Shown: positions 36,234 through 44,760, numbered from the stretch's first letter. The stretch is 64,000 bases of DNA from Lunatimonas sp. (GCF_020832325.1 NZ_JAFIEU010000013.1:124001-188000); one strand, 5' to 3'. The notes: generated by a model from the letters alone, not told the origin. Numbers and translations are program-made.

Positions 36234-36869
36234 ATGACTTTAAGATTAGGAGACATCGCGCCAGATTTTACGGCGGAAACTACGGACGGACCGATCAACT
36301 TTCACGAATACCTGGGTGACGGTTGGGGCATTTTGTTTTCACATCCAGCAGATTACACACCGGTGTGTACAACCGAACTGGGCACGGTTGCTAAACTGAA
36401 GGAGCAGTTTGAACAGCGAAACGTAAAGGTGCTAGCCTTGAGCGTGGATGGACTGGAGAGCCATAAGGGTTGGGTCTCTGACATCAATGAGACCCAGCAT
36501 ACAGAGGTGAACTTTCCCATCATTGCCGATGAGGACCGCAAGGTATCTGCGCTGTATGACATGATCCACCCAAATGCGAGTGAAAATTTCACTGTCAGAT
36601 CGGTGTTTGTTATTGGAAACGATAAAAAGATAAAGCTGATCATTACCTATCCTGCCAGTACGGGTAGAAATTTCGATGAGTTGCTACGGGTGATCGATTC
36701 CCTGCAGCTAACCGCGAATTATTCGGTAGCTACTCCGGCCAATTGGAAGCATGGAGAAGATGTGGTCATTGCCCCGGCGATCAAGGATGAGGACATTCCA
36801 GCTAAATTCCCCAAGGGTCACAAGGTCATTAAGCCTTATCTGCGTACTACACCGCAACCCAATCTGTAG
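36234..36869 (+). CDS. 1-Cys peroxiredoxin (Prx6 type)
   Basis: 211 residues from the ATG at 36234 (a GTG 6 bp upstream is an equal alternative). DFTAETTDGPINFHEYL, SHPADYTPVCTTELG with peroxidatic Cys45, and the long C-terminal arm (PANWKHGEDVVIAPAIKDE) are those of Prx6-like enzymes. Only one cysteine is in the protein, so it lacks a resolving Cys and needs an external thiol. It reduces H2O2 and alkyl or lipid hydroperoxides in the cytoplasm. Monocistronic: promoter region after the tRNA and terminator right behind it. Confidence 0.95.
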   Translation: MTLRLGDIAPDFTAETTDGPINFHEYLGDGWGILFSHPADYTPVCTTELGTVAKLKEQFEQRNVKVLALSVDGLESHKGWVSDINETQHTEVNFPIIADEDRKVSALYDMIHPNASENFTVRSVFVIGNDKKIKLIITYPASTGRNFDELLRVIDSLQLTANYSVATPANWKHGEDVVIAPAIKDEDIPAKFPKGHKVIKPYLRTTPQPNL

Positions 36870-36880
36870 AAGTGTTCTTT

Positions 36881-36909
36881 ACAGGGGTGGATTTTTCCAT
36901 CCCTGTTTT
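36881..36909 (+). terminator. Terminator of the peroxiredoxin gene
   Basis: An 11-bp stem, ACAGGGGTGGA (36881-36891) with TCCATCCCTGT (36896-36906, one G-U), closing a TTTT loop, followed by a T tract continuing past 36906. It lies 11 bp after the stop codon. Confidence 0.88.
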
Positions 36910-37004
36910 TTTGTTTTTTTTAGGATCACCTTCCATTCAATAGCTTTTTTAGTTAATTTTAGGCAAAGGAACGAAAAATACATCTATCGAAATTTTTCCA
37001 ACAC

Positions 37005-38102
37005 ATGCAAGAGAAGAGGGTTAGTGGGGTGATTACCGGTTCAGGTAGGTACATTCCGGAAAAGGTGGTTTACAACCAAGATTTTTTGAATCACCAGTTT
37101 TTCAACGAGTTAGGTGACCCCATTCAAAAACCAACGTCGGAGGTAGTCAAGACATTGCAAAAAATTACGGGCATTGAGAAAAGATGCTACATTGGCGATG
37201 ATCAGGTTACCTCAGATATGGGACATTTGGCGGCAGAGGAAGCCTTGCTGGATTCTGGGATTGATCGGGAAAAGCTGGATTACATCATCGTGGCTCATAA
37301 TTTTGGAGATTTACAAAAAGATAATATTCGTGTGGATACCTGTCCCACGCTAGCGGCAAGGATTAAGCATAAATTAGGGATAGTCAATCCCTATACCGTT
37401 GCATACGATCTACCTTTTGGATGTCCGGGATGGGTACAGGGTATGATTCAGGCAGACTATTTTATCAGGTCGGGCGATGCAAAGGCAGTTTTAGTGATTG
37501 GTGCCGAGACCCTTTCGCGAATCTCGGATCCCCATGATATCGACAGCATGATTTTTTCAGACGGTGCCGGTGCAGTCGTGTTGGAGGCGAGGTCTTGTGA
37601 TCAGCCCTGTGGCATTCTTAAGCACCTTACCCGGTCGGATACCCTGCATCACGCTCACCTCCTGGAAATGCAGGTTTCTTACAATCCAGACTATAAAGAC
37701 GATACCTTGTTTCTCAAGATGCAGGGAAGAAAACTCTACGAATACGCCATAAAAACCGTACCTCAGGCATTAAAGGAATGTCTGGACCGTGCCGATCTGT
37801 CGCTCGGCCAAATCAAAAAAGTCTTTATACACCAAGCCAACGAAAAAATGGACCAGAATATTCTGGAGCGCCTGTTTCATTTGTATGGGGAAGAGAAGCC
37901 GCCGGAAGGTGTCATGCCCATGTCCATTTCGTTTTTGGGAAATAACTCGGTAGCCACCGTTCCTGTGCTTTACGATCTGGTGGTCAAAGAGGAATTAGCC
38001 GATCACCGGATATCGCCGGGTGACTACCTGATGTTTGCTTCCGTTGGTGCAGGCATGAATACAAATGCAATGATTTACCGGGTTCCCTTGCCCGAAAACT
38101 AA
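37005..38102 (+). CDS. 3-oxoacyl-ACP synthase III family (FabH-like) ketosynthase
   Basis: 365 residues with the complete thiolase-fold triad: Cys140 in LPFGCPGWVQG, His276 in VFIHQANEKM and Asn in SFLGNNSVATVP (about 313). The EGVMPMS region before the last motif and the MFASVGAGMNTNAMIY end match a Bacteroidota group separate from housekeeping FabH. It condenses an acyl-CoA or acyl group with malonyl-ACP or a related acceptor; that group includes enzymes with non-fatty-acid products, so the role is open. No acyl carrier protein or other lipid gene adjoins it. A 105-bp gap separates it from the amidohydrolase. Confidence 0.85.
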   Translation: MQEKRVSGVITGSGRYIPEKVVYNQDFLNHQFFNELGDPIQKPTSEVVKTLQKITGIEKRCYIGDDQVTSDMGHLAAEEALLDSGIDREKLDYIIVAHNFGDLQKDNIRVDTCPTLAARIKHKLGIVNPYTVAYDLPFGCPGWVQGMIQADYFIRSGDAKAVLVIGAETLSRISDPHDIDSMIFSDGAGAVVLEARSCDQPCGILKHLTRSDTLHHAHLLEMQVSYNPDYKDDTLFLKMQGRKLYEYAIKTVPQALKECLDRADLSLGQIKKVFIHQANEKMDQNILERLFHLYGEEKPPEGVMPMSISFLGNNSVATVPVLYDLVVKEELADHRISPGDYLMFASVGAGMNTNAMIYRVPLPEN

Positions 38103-38207
38103 GCCCCGATAGCGTATGAAATCGAGCATGACGTAGCCGTCACACACTGGAATGATTATTTCCCATGCGAGATTCCATCTGACCTTTGAAAAACAAAAAA
38201 TAAACAG

Positions 38208-39041
38208 ATGAAAATAGTGGATTCACACCAGCATTTTTGGAAGTATAACCCCGAGGAGCTTCCCTGGATCACCGATGCACTGAATGTGTTGAAAAAAGAC
38301 TTTTTGCCGGAGGATCTGGAGAAAGTGTTTCAGAAAAATGGGGTTTCCGGTTGTGTCGCTGTGCAGGCAGCACAGACTGAAGAGGAAACCAATTTCCTGC
38401 TACGCCTAGCCGATAGTCACCCGTTTATTCAGGGGGTGGTAGGCTGGATTGATCTGGAGGCCCCTAACCTGGAAGAGAGACTCAATGCTTACTTACCCTT
38501 TCGTAAGTTAAAGGGATTTCGGCATATTCTTCATGACGAAGCAGATCCTGCCTACATCCTTCGGCCAAAGTTTCAAAAAGGACTGGAAACGTTGTTTAAA
38601 AAAGGGTACAGTTACGATATTTTGGTGTTTCCCAAGCAGTTGGACGGAGCGATCGAGACGGTACGCAATTTTCCAGAGGCTTCCATGGTCATCGACCACC
38701 TGGCCAAACCTCCCATTGCTAAAGGGGAATTGGAGCCATGGAGAGATCAAATGGAGCAATTAGGGAGTTTTCCCAACGTGTATGGAAAGCTCTCCGGTAT
38801 GGTGACAGAACACGATTGGACGCAATGGAAGGAAGGAGATTTCCATCCGTACTTGGATGTGATGATGAAGATATTTGGAGAGGATCGGTTGATGTATGGT
38901 TCTGATTGGCCTGTATGCCTTTTGGCGGCATCCTACTCGGAAGTAATTGGTATTTTACGCAAATTTTTGGAAGGTTACCCGGAAGAGGTGCAGCAAAAGA
39001 TTTGGGCAGAGAACGCGGAAAAGTTTTACAAACTCAATTAA
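38208..39041 (+). CDS. Amidohydrolase, L-fucono/L-rhamnono-lactonase-like
   Basis: 277 residues of the amidohydrolase_2/COG3618 group. Metal and catalytic positions: H7 and H9 in VDSHQHFW, H164 in VIDHLAKPP, D233 in MYGSDWPV; GVVGWIDLE and GKLSGMV are also typical. Close relatives open 1,4- or 1,5-lactones of L-fuconate, L-rhamnonate or related acids. Cytoplasmic. The next gene, 11 bp downstream, is a rhamnose/fucose-type mutarotase, which supports a 6-deoxyhexose route by the non-phosphorylated dehydrogenase-lactonase pathway. Exact sugar is not determined. Confidence 0.85.
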   Translation: MKIVDSHQHFWKYNPEELPWITDALNVLKKDFLPEDLEKVFQKNGVSGCVAVQAAQTEEETNFLLRLADSHPFIQGVVGWIDLEAPNLEERLNAYLPFRKLKGFRHILHDEADPAYILRPKFQKGLETLFKKGYSYDILVFPKQLDGAIETVRNFPEASMVIDHLAKPPIAKGELEPWRDQMEQLGSFPNVYGKLSGMVTEHDWTQWKEGDFHPYLDVMMKIFGEDRLMYGSDWPVCLLAASYSEVIGILRKFLEGYPEEVQQKIWAENAEKFYKLN

Positions 39042-39052
39042 GCAGTCAACTC

Positions 39053-39388
39053 ATGGATAGGAAACGCTATTGTTTTGCGTTGGATCTCAAAGATGATCCG
39101 GAAATCATTGAACGATACATTGCACATCACCGTTCGGTAGCCCCTGAGATCATTCGGAGCATCACCGATGCGGATATTCAGGTCATGGACATCTACCAAA
39201 CCGGAAACCGTCTTTTTATGATTATGGAAGTGGGAGAGGATTTCTCGTTTGAGCGAAAGGCACAAATGGATAATGAGAATCCGAAGGTACAGGAATGGGA
39301 GTCATTAATGGGTACGTTACAGCAATCCCTTCCATGGGCAAAGCCCGGCGAAAAATGGGTGCTAATGGACCAGATATTTCACCTGTAA
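39053..39388 (+). CDS. L-rhamnose mutarotase family protein
   Basis: 111 residues from the ATG at 39053, 11 bp after the lactonase stop; an upstream in-frame ATG (38906) lies inside the lactonase gene and is rejected. MDRKRYCFALDLKDDPEIIERYIAHHRSV with the His25/His26 pair, a central RLFMIMEV strand, and PKVQEWESLM...WVLMDQIFHL fit the RhaM/RhaU dimeric alpha-beta barrel fold, which interconverts alpha and beta anomers of L-rhamnose or L-fucose. Co-transcribed with the lactonase, so it likely supplies the anomer used by a sugar dehydrogenase. Confidence 0.85.
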   Translation: MDRKRYCFALDLKDDPEIIERYIAHHRSVAPEIIRSITDADIQVMDIYQTGNRLFMIMEVGEDFSFERKAQMDNENPKVQEWESLMGTLQQSLPWAKPGEKWVLMDQIFHL

Positions 39389-39405
39389 GTAATACGGGCT
39401 ACTTT

Positions 39406-39912
39406 ATGAAACAATATGACTTTAAAAACAGACAGCTTGTTTCAGGTCCTCATCTATTGGGAGTTTTATTTATTGCAGCAGGAGTTTTGGCAATAATAGG
39501 TTCTGCCATTTTTCAACCAGATCGTTCATTGGAAAAACCAGTCTATGTTGGGATAGCAGCCATTGTTTTTGGGGCAGCAATATTGTCTACTTATACTGGT
39601 ACCGTAATTGAATTCAACGAAAGGAAGGCAAAGGACTATTTTTCATTTTTGGGTTATCCATTCGGTGAGTGGAAACCTTTGCCAAATATCAAACGAATCG
39701 TTGTTACTCATGTAAAAAAAAAGGTCACGAATACCCCAAATGGGATCAGTCCGACATGGTCAGGAACAGTGCATGAGTTTAGAGCGTTTTTGTATTCGGA
39801 AAGCGCAACCCCCATATTTTCATTTGTATTTTCTAATAAAGAACAAGCGATAAAGACGGGCAAATTGTTATCAGAAAATCTGCATGCAGAGATCGTATTG
39901 ACGGACCTATAG
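39406..39912 (+). CDS. Small two-helix membrane protein, unknown function
   Basis: 168 residues from the ATG at 39406, starting 17 bp after the mutarotase. An N-terminal stretch, then two membrane helices (LLGVLFIAAGVLAIIGSAIF and VYVGIAAIVFGAAILST), then a soluble beta-rich domain that reads like a PH-like fold (GTVIEFNERKAKDYFSFLGYPFGEWKPL, IKRIVVTHVKKKV, FSFVFSNKEQAIKTGKLLSENL). No enzyme motif. The DNA is distinctly more AT-rich than the lactonase-mutarotase pair, so it may be a later insertion despite the tight spacing. Confidence 0.75.
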   Translation: MKQYDFKNRQLVSGPHLLGVLFIAAGVLAIIGSAIFQPDRSLEKPVYVGIAAIVFGAAILSTYTGTVIEFNERKAKDYFSFLGYPFGEWKPLPNIKRIVVTHVKKKVTNTPNGISPTWSGTVHEFRAFLYSESATPIFSFVFSNKEQAIKTGKLLSENLHAEIVLTDL

Positions 39913-39951
39913 CAAGGTTTATTCTTGGCCAGATAGCTTTATTTTAACCAT

Positions 39952-39985
39952 AAAAGCCGCTTCCCATTTCAGGGTAGCGGCTTTT
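39952..39985. terminator. Bidirectional terminator between the membrane protein and pntB
   Basis: AAAAGCCGCT pairs with AGCGGCTTTT, and an inner CCC/GGG extends the stem around an ATTTCA loop (39952-39985). The A run on one side and T run on the other allow termination in both directions, serving the plus-strand gene at 39406 and the minus-strand pnt operon. Confidence 0.88.
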
Positions 39986-40010
39986 GTATACTAGGGGGTT
40001 GAAAGAATTA

Positions 40011-41375
40011 CTACATACTTTTTACTTCAGAAACCAATCCTGTGAGCACTTTTTTCGCGTCTCCAAACAGCATCCGTGTTTTTGGATCAAAGAAGAGTGC
40101 GTTTTCAATACCGGCATAACCGGAGCTCATGCCCCGTTTGATGACGATCACATTGGTTGCCCGGTTCACCTCTAGGATGGGCATTCCATAAATAGGGCTG
40201 TTGGGATCGTCGTTGGCAGCCGGATTTACCACATCATTGGCACCGATCACCATGACCACATCGGTGCTGGGAAATTTCTCGTTGATATCGTCCATGTCGA
40301 TAAGCTTATCGTAGGACACATCGGACTCTGCCAGCAACACGTTCATGTGGCCGGGCATTCTTCCCGCCACAGGGTGTATTCCATACAATACTTCCACGCC
40401 CTTTTCTTCCAGAGATTTCTCCAAATCATGAACGGCATGTTGGGCTTGCGCTACGGCGAGGCCATATCCCGGTACTACCACCACGCGCTTTGCGTAGGAA
40501 AGCAGGATGGAGGAGTCGGTCAGGTTGATTTCCCGCACTACTTGATCTCCGGCATCTGCTCCGCTTGCCGTAGAGGTGCCTCCAAAAGAAGTAAACAGGA
40601 TGTTGGCAACCGAGCGGTTCATCGCTTTGGCCATCAGCAAGGTGAGCAATAGCCCTGCTGAGCCTACCAATATACCCCCCATAAGCATAACCATGTTGTT
40701 ATAAAGCAAGCCGGTGGTTGCTGCTGTTACCCCTGTCAGGGAGTTTAGCAGGGAGATAACCACGGGCATATCCGCTCCGCCGATCGGGTAAACGAAAGCC
40801 AAGCCATAGATCAGTGATATCAATACAATTACATATACCAATACGGGTTGGGGTTCACCCGAAGCAATGACATAGATGGACAAGGCAACAGCCGCAGCCA
40901 GTATCAGAAAAGCGAGGATCTTGTTAATGTTGATGTCTTTGATCACGCCCTGAAGTTTTCCCATGGCAACCAAAGAACCCGAAAAGGATACGGATCCAAT
41001 CACCAACGAGGCCATCAATACGGTTCCTTTGCCGATTTCATCCACCGGCAGGTCTCCATACTCTACCAAGCCGATTAGTGCAGCGGCAGCGCCACCCATT
41101 CCATTGAAAAAGGAAACCAATTGAGGCATGGCCGTCATTTGCACCGATTTCGCAAAGTACATACCCCCTCCGGTACCCAGTGCCATTGCTACGAGAATCA
41201 ATGCAATATTGTTAAGTCCGGGAGTGAGGAAAGAAGCGATGATCGCTAGGATCATGCCAGACAGGGCCAGTGCATTTCCCCTTCTGGCAGAGTCCGGATG
41301 GCTCATCAGTTTTATCCCTAAGATGAACAGCACCACTGCCACCAGGTAACAGATGTCGATTAGTTGTGATATCAT
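40011..41375 (-). CDS. pntB: NAD(P)+ transhydrogenase (proton-translocating) beta subunit
   Basis: 454 residues. The N-terminal half is membrane-spanning (about nine helices, including GLNNIALILVAMALGTGGGMYFAKSVQMTAMPQLVSFFNGMGGAAAALIG split over TM3-4). The C-terminal dIII domain binds NADP(H): VVVPGYGLAVAQAQHAVHDL, GIHPVAGRMPGHMNVLLAE, DVVMVIGANDVVNPAAN, VIVIKRGMSSGYAG. It makes NADPH from NADH using the proton gradient. Third gene of a three-gene operon, 5 bp after pntA2; ended by the terminator at 39952-39985. Together the three genes give a split-alpha-type transhydrogenase, a form found in many bacteria. Confidence 0.97.
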   Translation of the reverse strand: MISQLIDICYLVAVVLFILGIKLMSHPDSARRGNALALSGMILAIIASFLTPGLNNIALILVAMALGTGGGMYFAKSVQMTAMPQLVSFFNGMGGAAAALIGLVEYGDLPVDEIGKGTVLMASLVIGSVSFSGSLVAMGKLQGVIKDININKILAFLILAAAVALSIYVIASGEPQPVLVYVIVLISLIYGLAFVYPIGGADMPVVISLLNSLTGVTAATTGLLYNNMVMLMGGILVGSAGLLLTLLMAKAMNRSVANILFTSFGGTSTASGADAGDQVVREINLTDSSILLSYAKRVVVVPGYGLAVAQAQHAVHDLEKSLEEKGVEVLYGIHPVAGRMPGHMNVLLAESDVSYDKLIDMDDINEKFPSTDVVMVIGANDVVNPAANDDPNSPIYGMPILEVNRATNVIVIKRGMSSGYAGIENALFFDPKTRMLFGDAKKVLTGLVSEVKSM

Positions 41376-41380
41376 TTCCG

Positions 41381-41698
41381 TTATTTTTTGGCTGGTTTTT
41401 TCTTAAACATTTCCAACATACGGTTGGTGACGGCAAATCCTCCGACCACGTTCAGTGTGGCGAGTAAAACAGCAAGGAAGCCCAATGAAAGGGCCAGGTA
41501 ATTCCCTGGATCTGTTTTGCCGAGTACCAAAATGGAACCCACGATCACCACGCCAGAAAGCGCGTTGGATCCGGACATCAGTGGAGTATGTAATACGGTG
41601 GGCACTTTGGATATGACCTCTATGCCTACAAACACCGCCAAGATAAAAACATAGAATTCCTGTTGGTTATCCGAAAGGTATTGAATGATTTGTTCCAT
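41381..41698 (-). CDS. pntAB: NAD(P)+ transhydrogenase alpha subunit, membrane part
   Basis: 105 residues, three to four hydrophobic helices (FYVFILAVFVGIEVISKVP, PLMSGSNALSGVVIVGSILVLG, ALSLGFLAVLLATLNVVGGFAV), ending in KKPAKK. This is the separate C-terminal membrane segment of the alpha subunit (often called PntAB or alpha-2), including the conserved HTPLMSGSNA. It lies 4 bp after pntA1 and 5 bp before pntB, as usual for the three-polypeptide form. Confidence 0.95.
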   Translation of the reverse strand: MEQIIQYLSDNQQEFYVFILAVFVGIEVISKVPTVLHTPLMSGSNALSGVVIVGSILVLGKTDPGNYLALSLGFLAVLLATLNVVGGFAVTNRMLEMFKKKPAKK

Positions 41699-41702
41699 AG
41701 GT

Positions 41703-42815
41703 TTAGTTGATTAGTGGCGCGTATACGATTGCGCCTTCATGGGTGATACAGGTTCCCTTGATGATTTCGTCTCCAAAATTCAAGTTCAGTTGATCTTCTT
41801 TCAGCAGGAGTTTTAGCAGGTTATGAACGTTTTTGCTGTACATTTTGGTGGCATCCTCCGGCATGGTGGCCGGTAAAGCGGAATTCCCAATGATGGTTAC
41901 ACCTTCCACGGTCACGGTTTGGTTGTCCACTGTGCCCTCGCAGTTGCCTCCGTTGATAGAAGCCAAATCCACGATGACTGCTCCGGGCTTCATTTTTACG
42001 AGCATTTCCCGGGTCACCAAAATGGGAGCTTTCCGTCCGGGAATCAGCGCTGTGGTAATGATCACATCCGATTTCACGATGGATTTTTCCAGCATCTCAC
42101 TTTGCTTTTGCTTGTATTCTTCGGATTGCTCCACGGCGTATCCGCCCGCAGCTTTGTCCTCTACAGCACCCGGAACCTCCACAAATTTTCCTCCAAGACT
42201 TTCTACCTGTTCTTTTACCGACGGGCGGGTATCGAAAGCCTCCACCACCGCACCAAGGCGTTTGGCTGTTGCTATCGCTTGCAATCCGGCTACCCCAGCT
42301 CCAATCACCAATACTTTAGCGGGAGCTACTGTACCTGCCGCAGTCATCAGCATCGGGAAAAACCGGGGTAACTGGCTCGCTGCCAATAACACGGCCTTGT
42401 ATCCAGACACGGTGCTCATGCTGGAAAGCACGTCCATGCTTTGTGCACGGGTAATTCGCGGTATCGCGTCCATGCTTAGTAAGGTGATACCCTGTTGAGC
42501 AATTTCCTGCATCAGTTCTTTGGCCACCAAAGGCTGATAGACTCCTATCAAGATCTTTCCTTTACCCAGTTTGGCCCGCTCTTCGGTGCCCAGTGGCTGA
42601 ATCTGAAAGATCATTTCGGCAGAAGTCAGTAGCGCATCACGTTCGACGATTTTGGCTCCTGCATCCTCGTAGAGTTGATTGGCCAAGAATGCTTGCATTC
42701 CAGCTTCTTTTTCCACGAGAACCTGATTACCCGATCCAACCAATTGCTTCACAGCCTCCGGATGGAGAGAAACCCTGGTTTCCATGCCGGGCTCTTTTAA
42801 TACTCCTAAAATCAT
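41703..42815 (-). CDS. pntAA: NAD(P)+ transhydrogenase alpha subunit, NAD-binding part
   Basis: 370 residues, soluble dI domain. The alanine dehydrogenase/PntA fold is shown by GVLKEPGMETRVSLHPEAVKQL at the N-terminus, MDAIPRITRAQSMDVLSSMSTVSGYKAVL (RxxRAQxxD, the conserved loop), and VLVIGAGVAGLQAIATAKRLGAVVEAFDTRP (NAD-binding). It ends VYAPLIN, without the fused membrane segment, which is encoded separately. First gene of the operon. A palindromic element (42883-42896) lies in its upstream region. Confidence 0.97.
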   Translation of the reverse strand: MILGVLKEPGMETRVSLHPEAVKQLVGSGNQVLVEKEAGMQAFLANQLYEDAGAKIVERDALLTSAEMIFQIQPLGTEERAKLGKGKILIGVYQPLVAKELMQEIAQQGITLLSMDAIPRITRAQSMDVLSSMSTVSGYKAVLLAASQLPRFFPMLMTAAGTVAPAKVLVIGAGVAGLQAIATAKRLGAVVEAFDTRPSVKEQVESLGGKFVEVPGAVEDKAAGGYAVEQSEEYKQKQSEMLEKSIVKSDVIITTALIPGRKAPILVTREMLVKMKPGAVIVDLASINGGNCEGTVDNQTVTVEGVTIIGNSALPATMPEDATKMYSKNVHNLLKLLLKEDQLNLNFGDEIIKGTCITHEGAIVYAPLIN

Positions 42816-43171
42816 ATTGGATGTTAATTGAAGAAAATTAAAATTTTATAGGCTTGTTTATGATTTCACAATTTTTTTAGAGAACTCTAGAGAGTTACCA
42901 AATTATTCAGATATTCTTGTCTTTTTTAACAGTGCAAAAAAAGCACTTTTTCACGGATTTATCAGGCATCTCTTCCAAAAGTTTCTGTTTTTGTAGGCGA
43001 TTCCAAATTATCGCCGTAGTTTGGCCTTATCTCAAGCCTCAGGATATACGCATTGTTCAACGCGGGCTGGGGAGTTTTTTTGGACCTCCCGTTGCATTTC
43101 ATTTTGAGAAGCAGGGAGGGGGTCGATCAAAAAATAGTATATTTATCACCTAATATTAACCCTGACGTATC
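42816..43171. other. Divergent intergenic region, pnt / small membrane gene
   Basis: About 355 bases. It holds the pnt promoter (minus) and that of the 43172 gene (plus). The dyad AACTCT-AG-AGAGTT at 42883-42896 is the only clear element. A 78-codon ORF at 42917-43153 has no family resemblance and poor composition, and is not called. Confidence 0.5.
42883..42896. promoter_or_regulatory. Short palindrome upstream of the pnt operon
   Basis: AACTCTAGAGAGTT is a perfect 6+2+6 palindrome (42883-42896), about 68-81 bp before the pntA1 start codon, between a T-rich run and an AT-rich leader. It has the size of a dimeric operator. Chance occurrence is possible. Confidence 0.3.
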
Positions 43172-43354
43172 ATGAGATTCATTCCGTTGTTTTTCTTATT
43201 TATGACCTTGTTTGGAACCTCGCTTCATGCCCAAGGGGCGCTTGCTGAAACCGAAGGTTTTCCGTTTTTGGATTATTGGCCCGTGTTGTTGTTGCCCATT
43301 TTTGGAATATTGATCTATGGGTTTTGGAAGCGATCCAAAAAGCGTAATTCCTGA
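43172..43354 (+). CDS. 60-residue exported single-membrane-helix protein, unknown
   Basis: MRFIPLFFLFMTLFGTSLHAQ is a good Sec signal. The rest has one membrane helix (YWPVLLLPIFGILIYGFW) followed by KRSKKR, a stop-transfer sequence. If the signal is cleaved the mature protein is about 40 residues. It precedes the AGE-family lipoprotein by 44 bp in the same orientation. No homology recognised; the two plausible targeting segments argue it is real. Confidence 0.6.
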   Translation: MRFIPLFFLFMTLFGTSLHAQGALAETEGFPFLDYWPVLLLPIFGILIYGFWKRSKKRNS

Positions 43355-43398
43355 CCCTCCCTGACACCAATTATCCCTCATTATAAACCCAGCTCACC

Positions 43399-44760
43399 AT
43401 GTCAAGAAACCTCCTTTTTGTGGTCTTTTCGTTACTCGCAGCATCGTTTGCAGTAGCCTCTTGCCAGCAATCCGAATCCAAGTCCATCCGGCAGGAATAT
43501 GCGGAGCAATTTGAGAAATCCATCCAATCGAATATTTTGAGCAAATGGTATCCCGCTGCCTATGACTTGGAAGATGGAGGGTATATCAGTGCCTTTGAGT
43601 ACGACTTTACGCCTTCCGAACGCCAAAACAAGATGATTGTTTCCCAAGCCAGGCACTTATGGACCACCTCAAAGGCAGCAGCGGATTACCCCTCGGTATC
43701 CCATTACCGAGAGGGCGCAGATCATGGCTTTGCGTTTATCAGGGACAAGTTTTGGGATACCGAGTTTGGTGGGTTTCATACGCTTTTGACCAAGGAAGGC
43801 GAGGTGATATCCTCAGGCCCGGATGCAAAAACGGCCTATGGCAACGCCTTCGGTATTTACGGACTGGCAGCTTACTACGCGGTAAGTAAAAATGAAGAGG
43901 CGTTGGACCTTGCCAAAAAGGCGTTTATGTGGCTGGAGGAACACAGCTACGACCCCCAATATGGAGGGTATTTTCAGAATTTGGCCGTTGATGGCACTCC
44001 ACTGCAGCGCAACAGTGAAACGCCCTCGACTTCCACCATCGGATACAAAGACCAAAACAGTTCTATACACCTGTTAGAGGCGTTTACCGAACTGTACCAT
44101 GTATGGCAAGACCCGCTGCTGAAGCAGCGTTTGGAGGAGTTGTTGGAGATAATCCGGGATAAGATCGTGCAGCCGGAGGGATACTTGCAATTGTTTTTGT
44201 ATCCCGATTTTACACCCGTTAGTTTTCGCGATTCCAGTGACTCCATGATCGAACAACATCATGCCATCGATCACGTTTCTTATGGACACGACGTGGAGAC
44301 GGCCTATTTAATGATGGAGGCTTCAGAAGCCCTTGGACGGGCACATGATGAAAAGACCTGGTCAGTGGGTAAGAAGATGGTAGATCATGCGTTGAAGTAT
44401 GGTTGGGACAATGAGAAGGGCGGATTTTACGATGGAGGCTATTATTTTAAAGGGGAGTCCGAACCGCGTGTGGTGAAAGACACGAAAAATTGGTGGACTC
44501 AGGCTGAGGGGCTGAATACACTTCTGATCATGGCAGACATTTACCCCGAGGATCCCTGGGACTATTTTTCAAAGTTTGAGCTTCAGTGGGACTACATTGA
44601 CAACTATTTGATAGACCACGAACATGGAGAATGGTTTGCTGGAGGTATCGATAAGCAGCCCCACTATAAAACCTCCCAAAAGGGCCATATTTGGAAAACG
44701 GCGTATCACAATTATCGCTCCATGGCCAATAGTGTCAAGCGGTTGAAAAGCAAAAGTTGA
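43399..44760 (+). CDS. N-acylglucosamine 2-epimerase (AGE) family protein, exported lipoprotein
   Basis: 453 residues, lipobox Cys22 (LLAASFAVASC). The (alpha/alpha)6 barrel of the AGE/cellobiose 2-epimerase family follows: SQARHLWTTSKAAADYP, GGFHTLLTKEGEVI, KTAYGNAFGIYGLAAYYAVS, DHVSYGHDVETAYLMMEAS with the catalytic-type His (second motif), WWTQAEGLNTLL and GHIWKTAYHNYRSM with another His. Known members epimerise or isomerise free reducing sugars at C2 in the cytoplasm. Here a lipoprotein signal places it outside. It is followed after about 150 bp by two exported sugar-oxidase/cytochrome proteins, suggesting an extracytoplasmic pathway. Confidence 0.85.
   Translation: MSRNLLFVVFSLLAASFAVASCQQSESKSIRQEYAEQFEKSIQSNILSKWYPAAYDLEDGGYISAFEYDFTPSERQNKMIVSQARHLWTTSKAAADYPSVSHYREGADHGFAFIRDKFWDTEFGGFHTLLTKEGEVISSGPDAKTAYGNAFGIYGLAAYYAVSKNEEALDLAKKAFMWLEEHSYDPQYGGYFQNLAVDGTPLQRNSETPSTSTIGYKDQNSSIHLLEAFTELYHVWQDPLLKQRLEELLEIIRDKIVQPEGYLQLFLYPDFTPVSFRDSSDSMIEQHHAIDHVSYGHDVETAYLMMEASEALGRAHDEKTWSVGKKMVDHALKYGWDNEKGGFYDGGYYFKGESEPRVVKDTKNWWTQAEGLNTLLIMADIYPEDPWDYFSKFELQWDYIDNYLIDHEHGEWFAGGIDKQPHYKTSQKGHIWKTAYHNYRSMANSVKRLKSKS

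Noticed and set aside
41833-42498. 221-codon plus-strand ORF opposite pntAA
   Set aside because: Antisense shadow; the Ser/Thr/Ala-rich pattern follows from the codon use of the real gene.
42917-43153. 78-codon plus-strand ORF in the pnt/AGE intergenic region
   Set aside because: No recognisable signal, domain or codon bias; aromatic and cysteine-rich, overlaps the likely pnt promoter.
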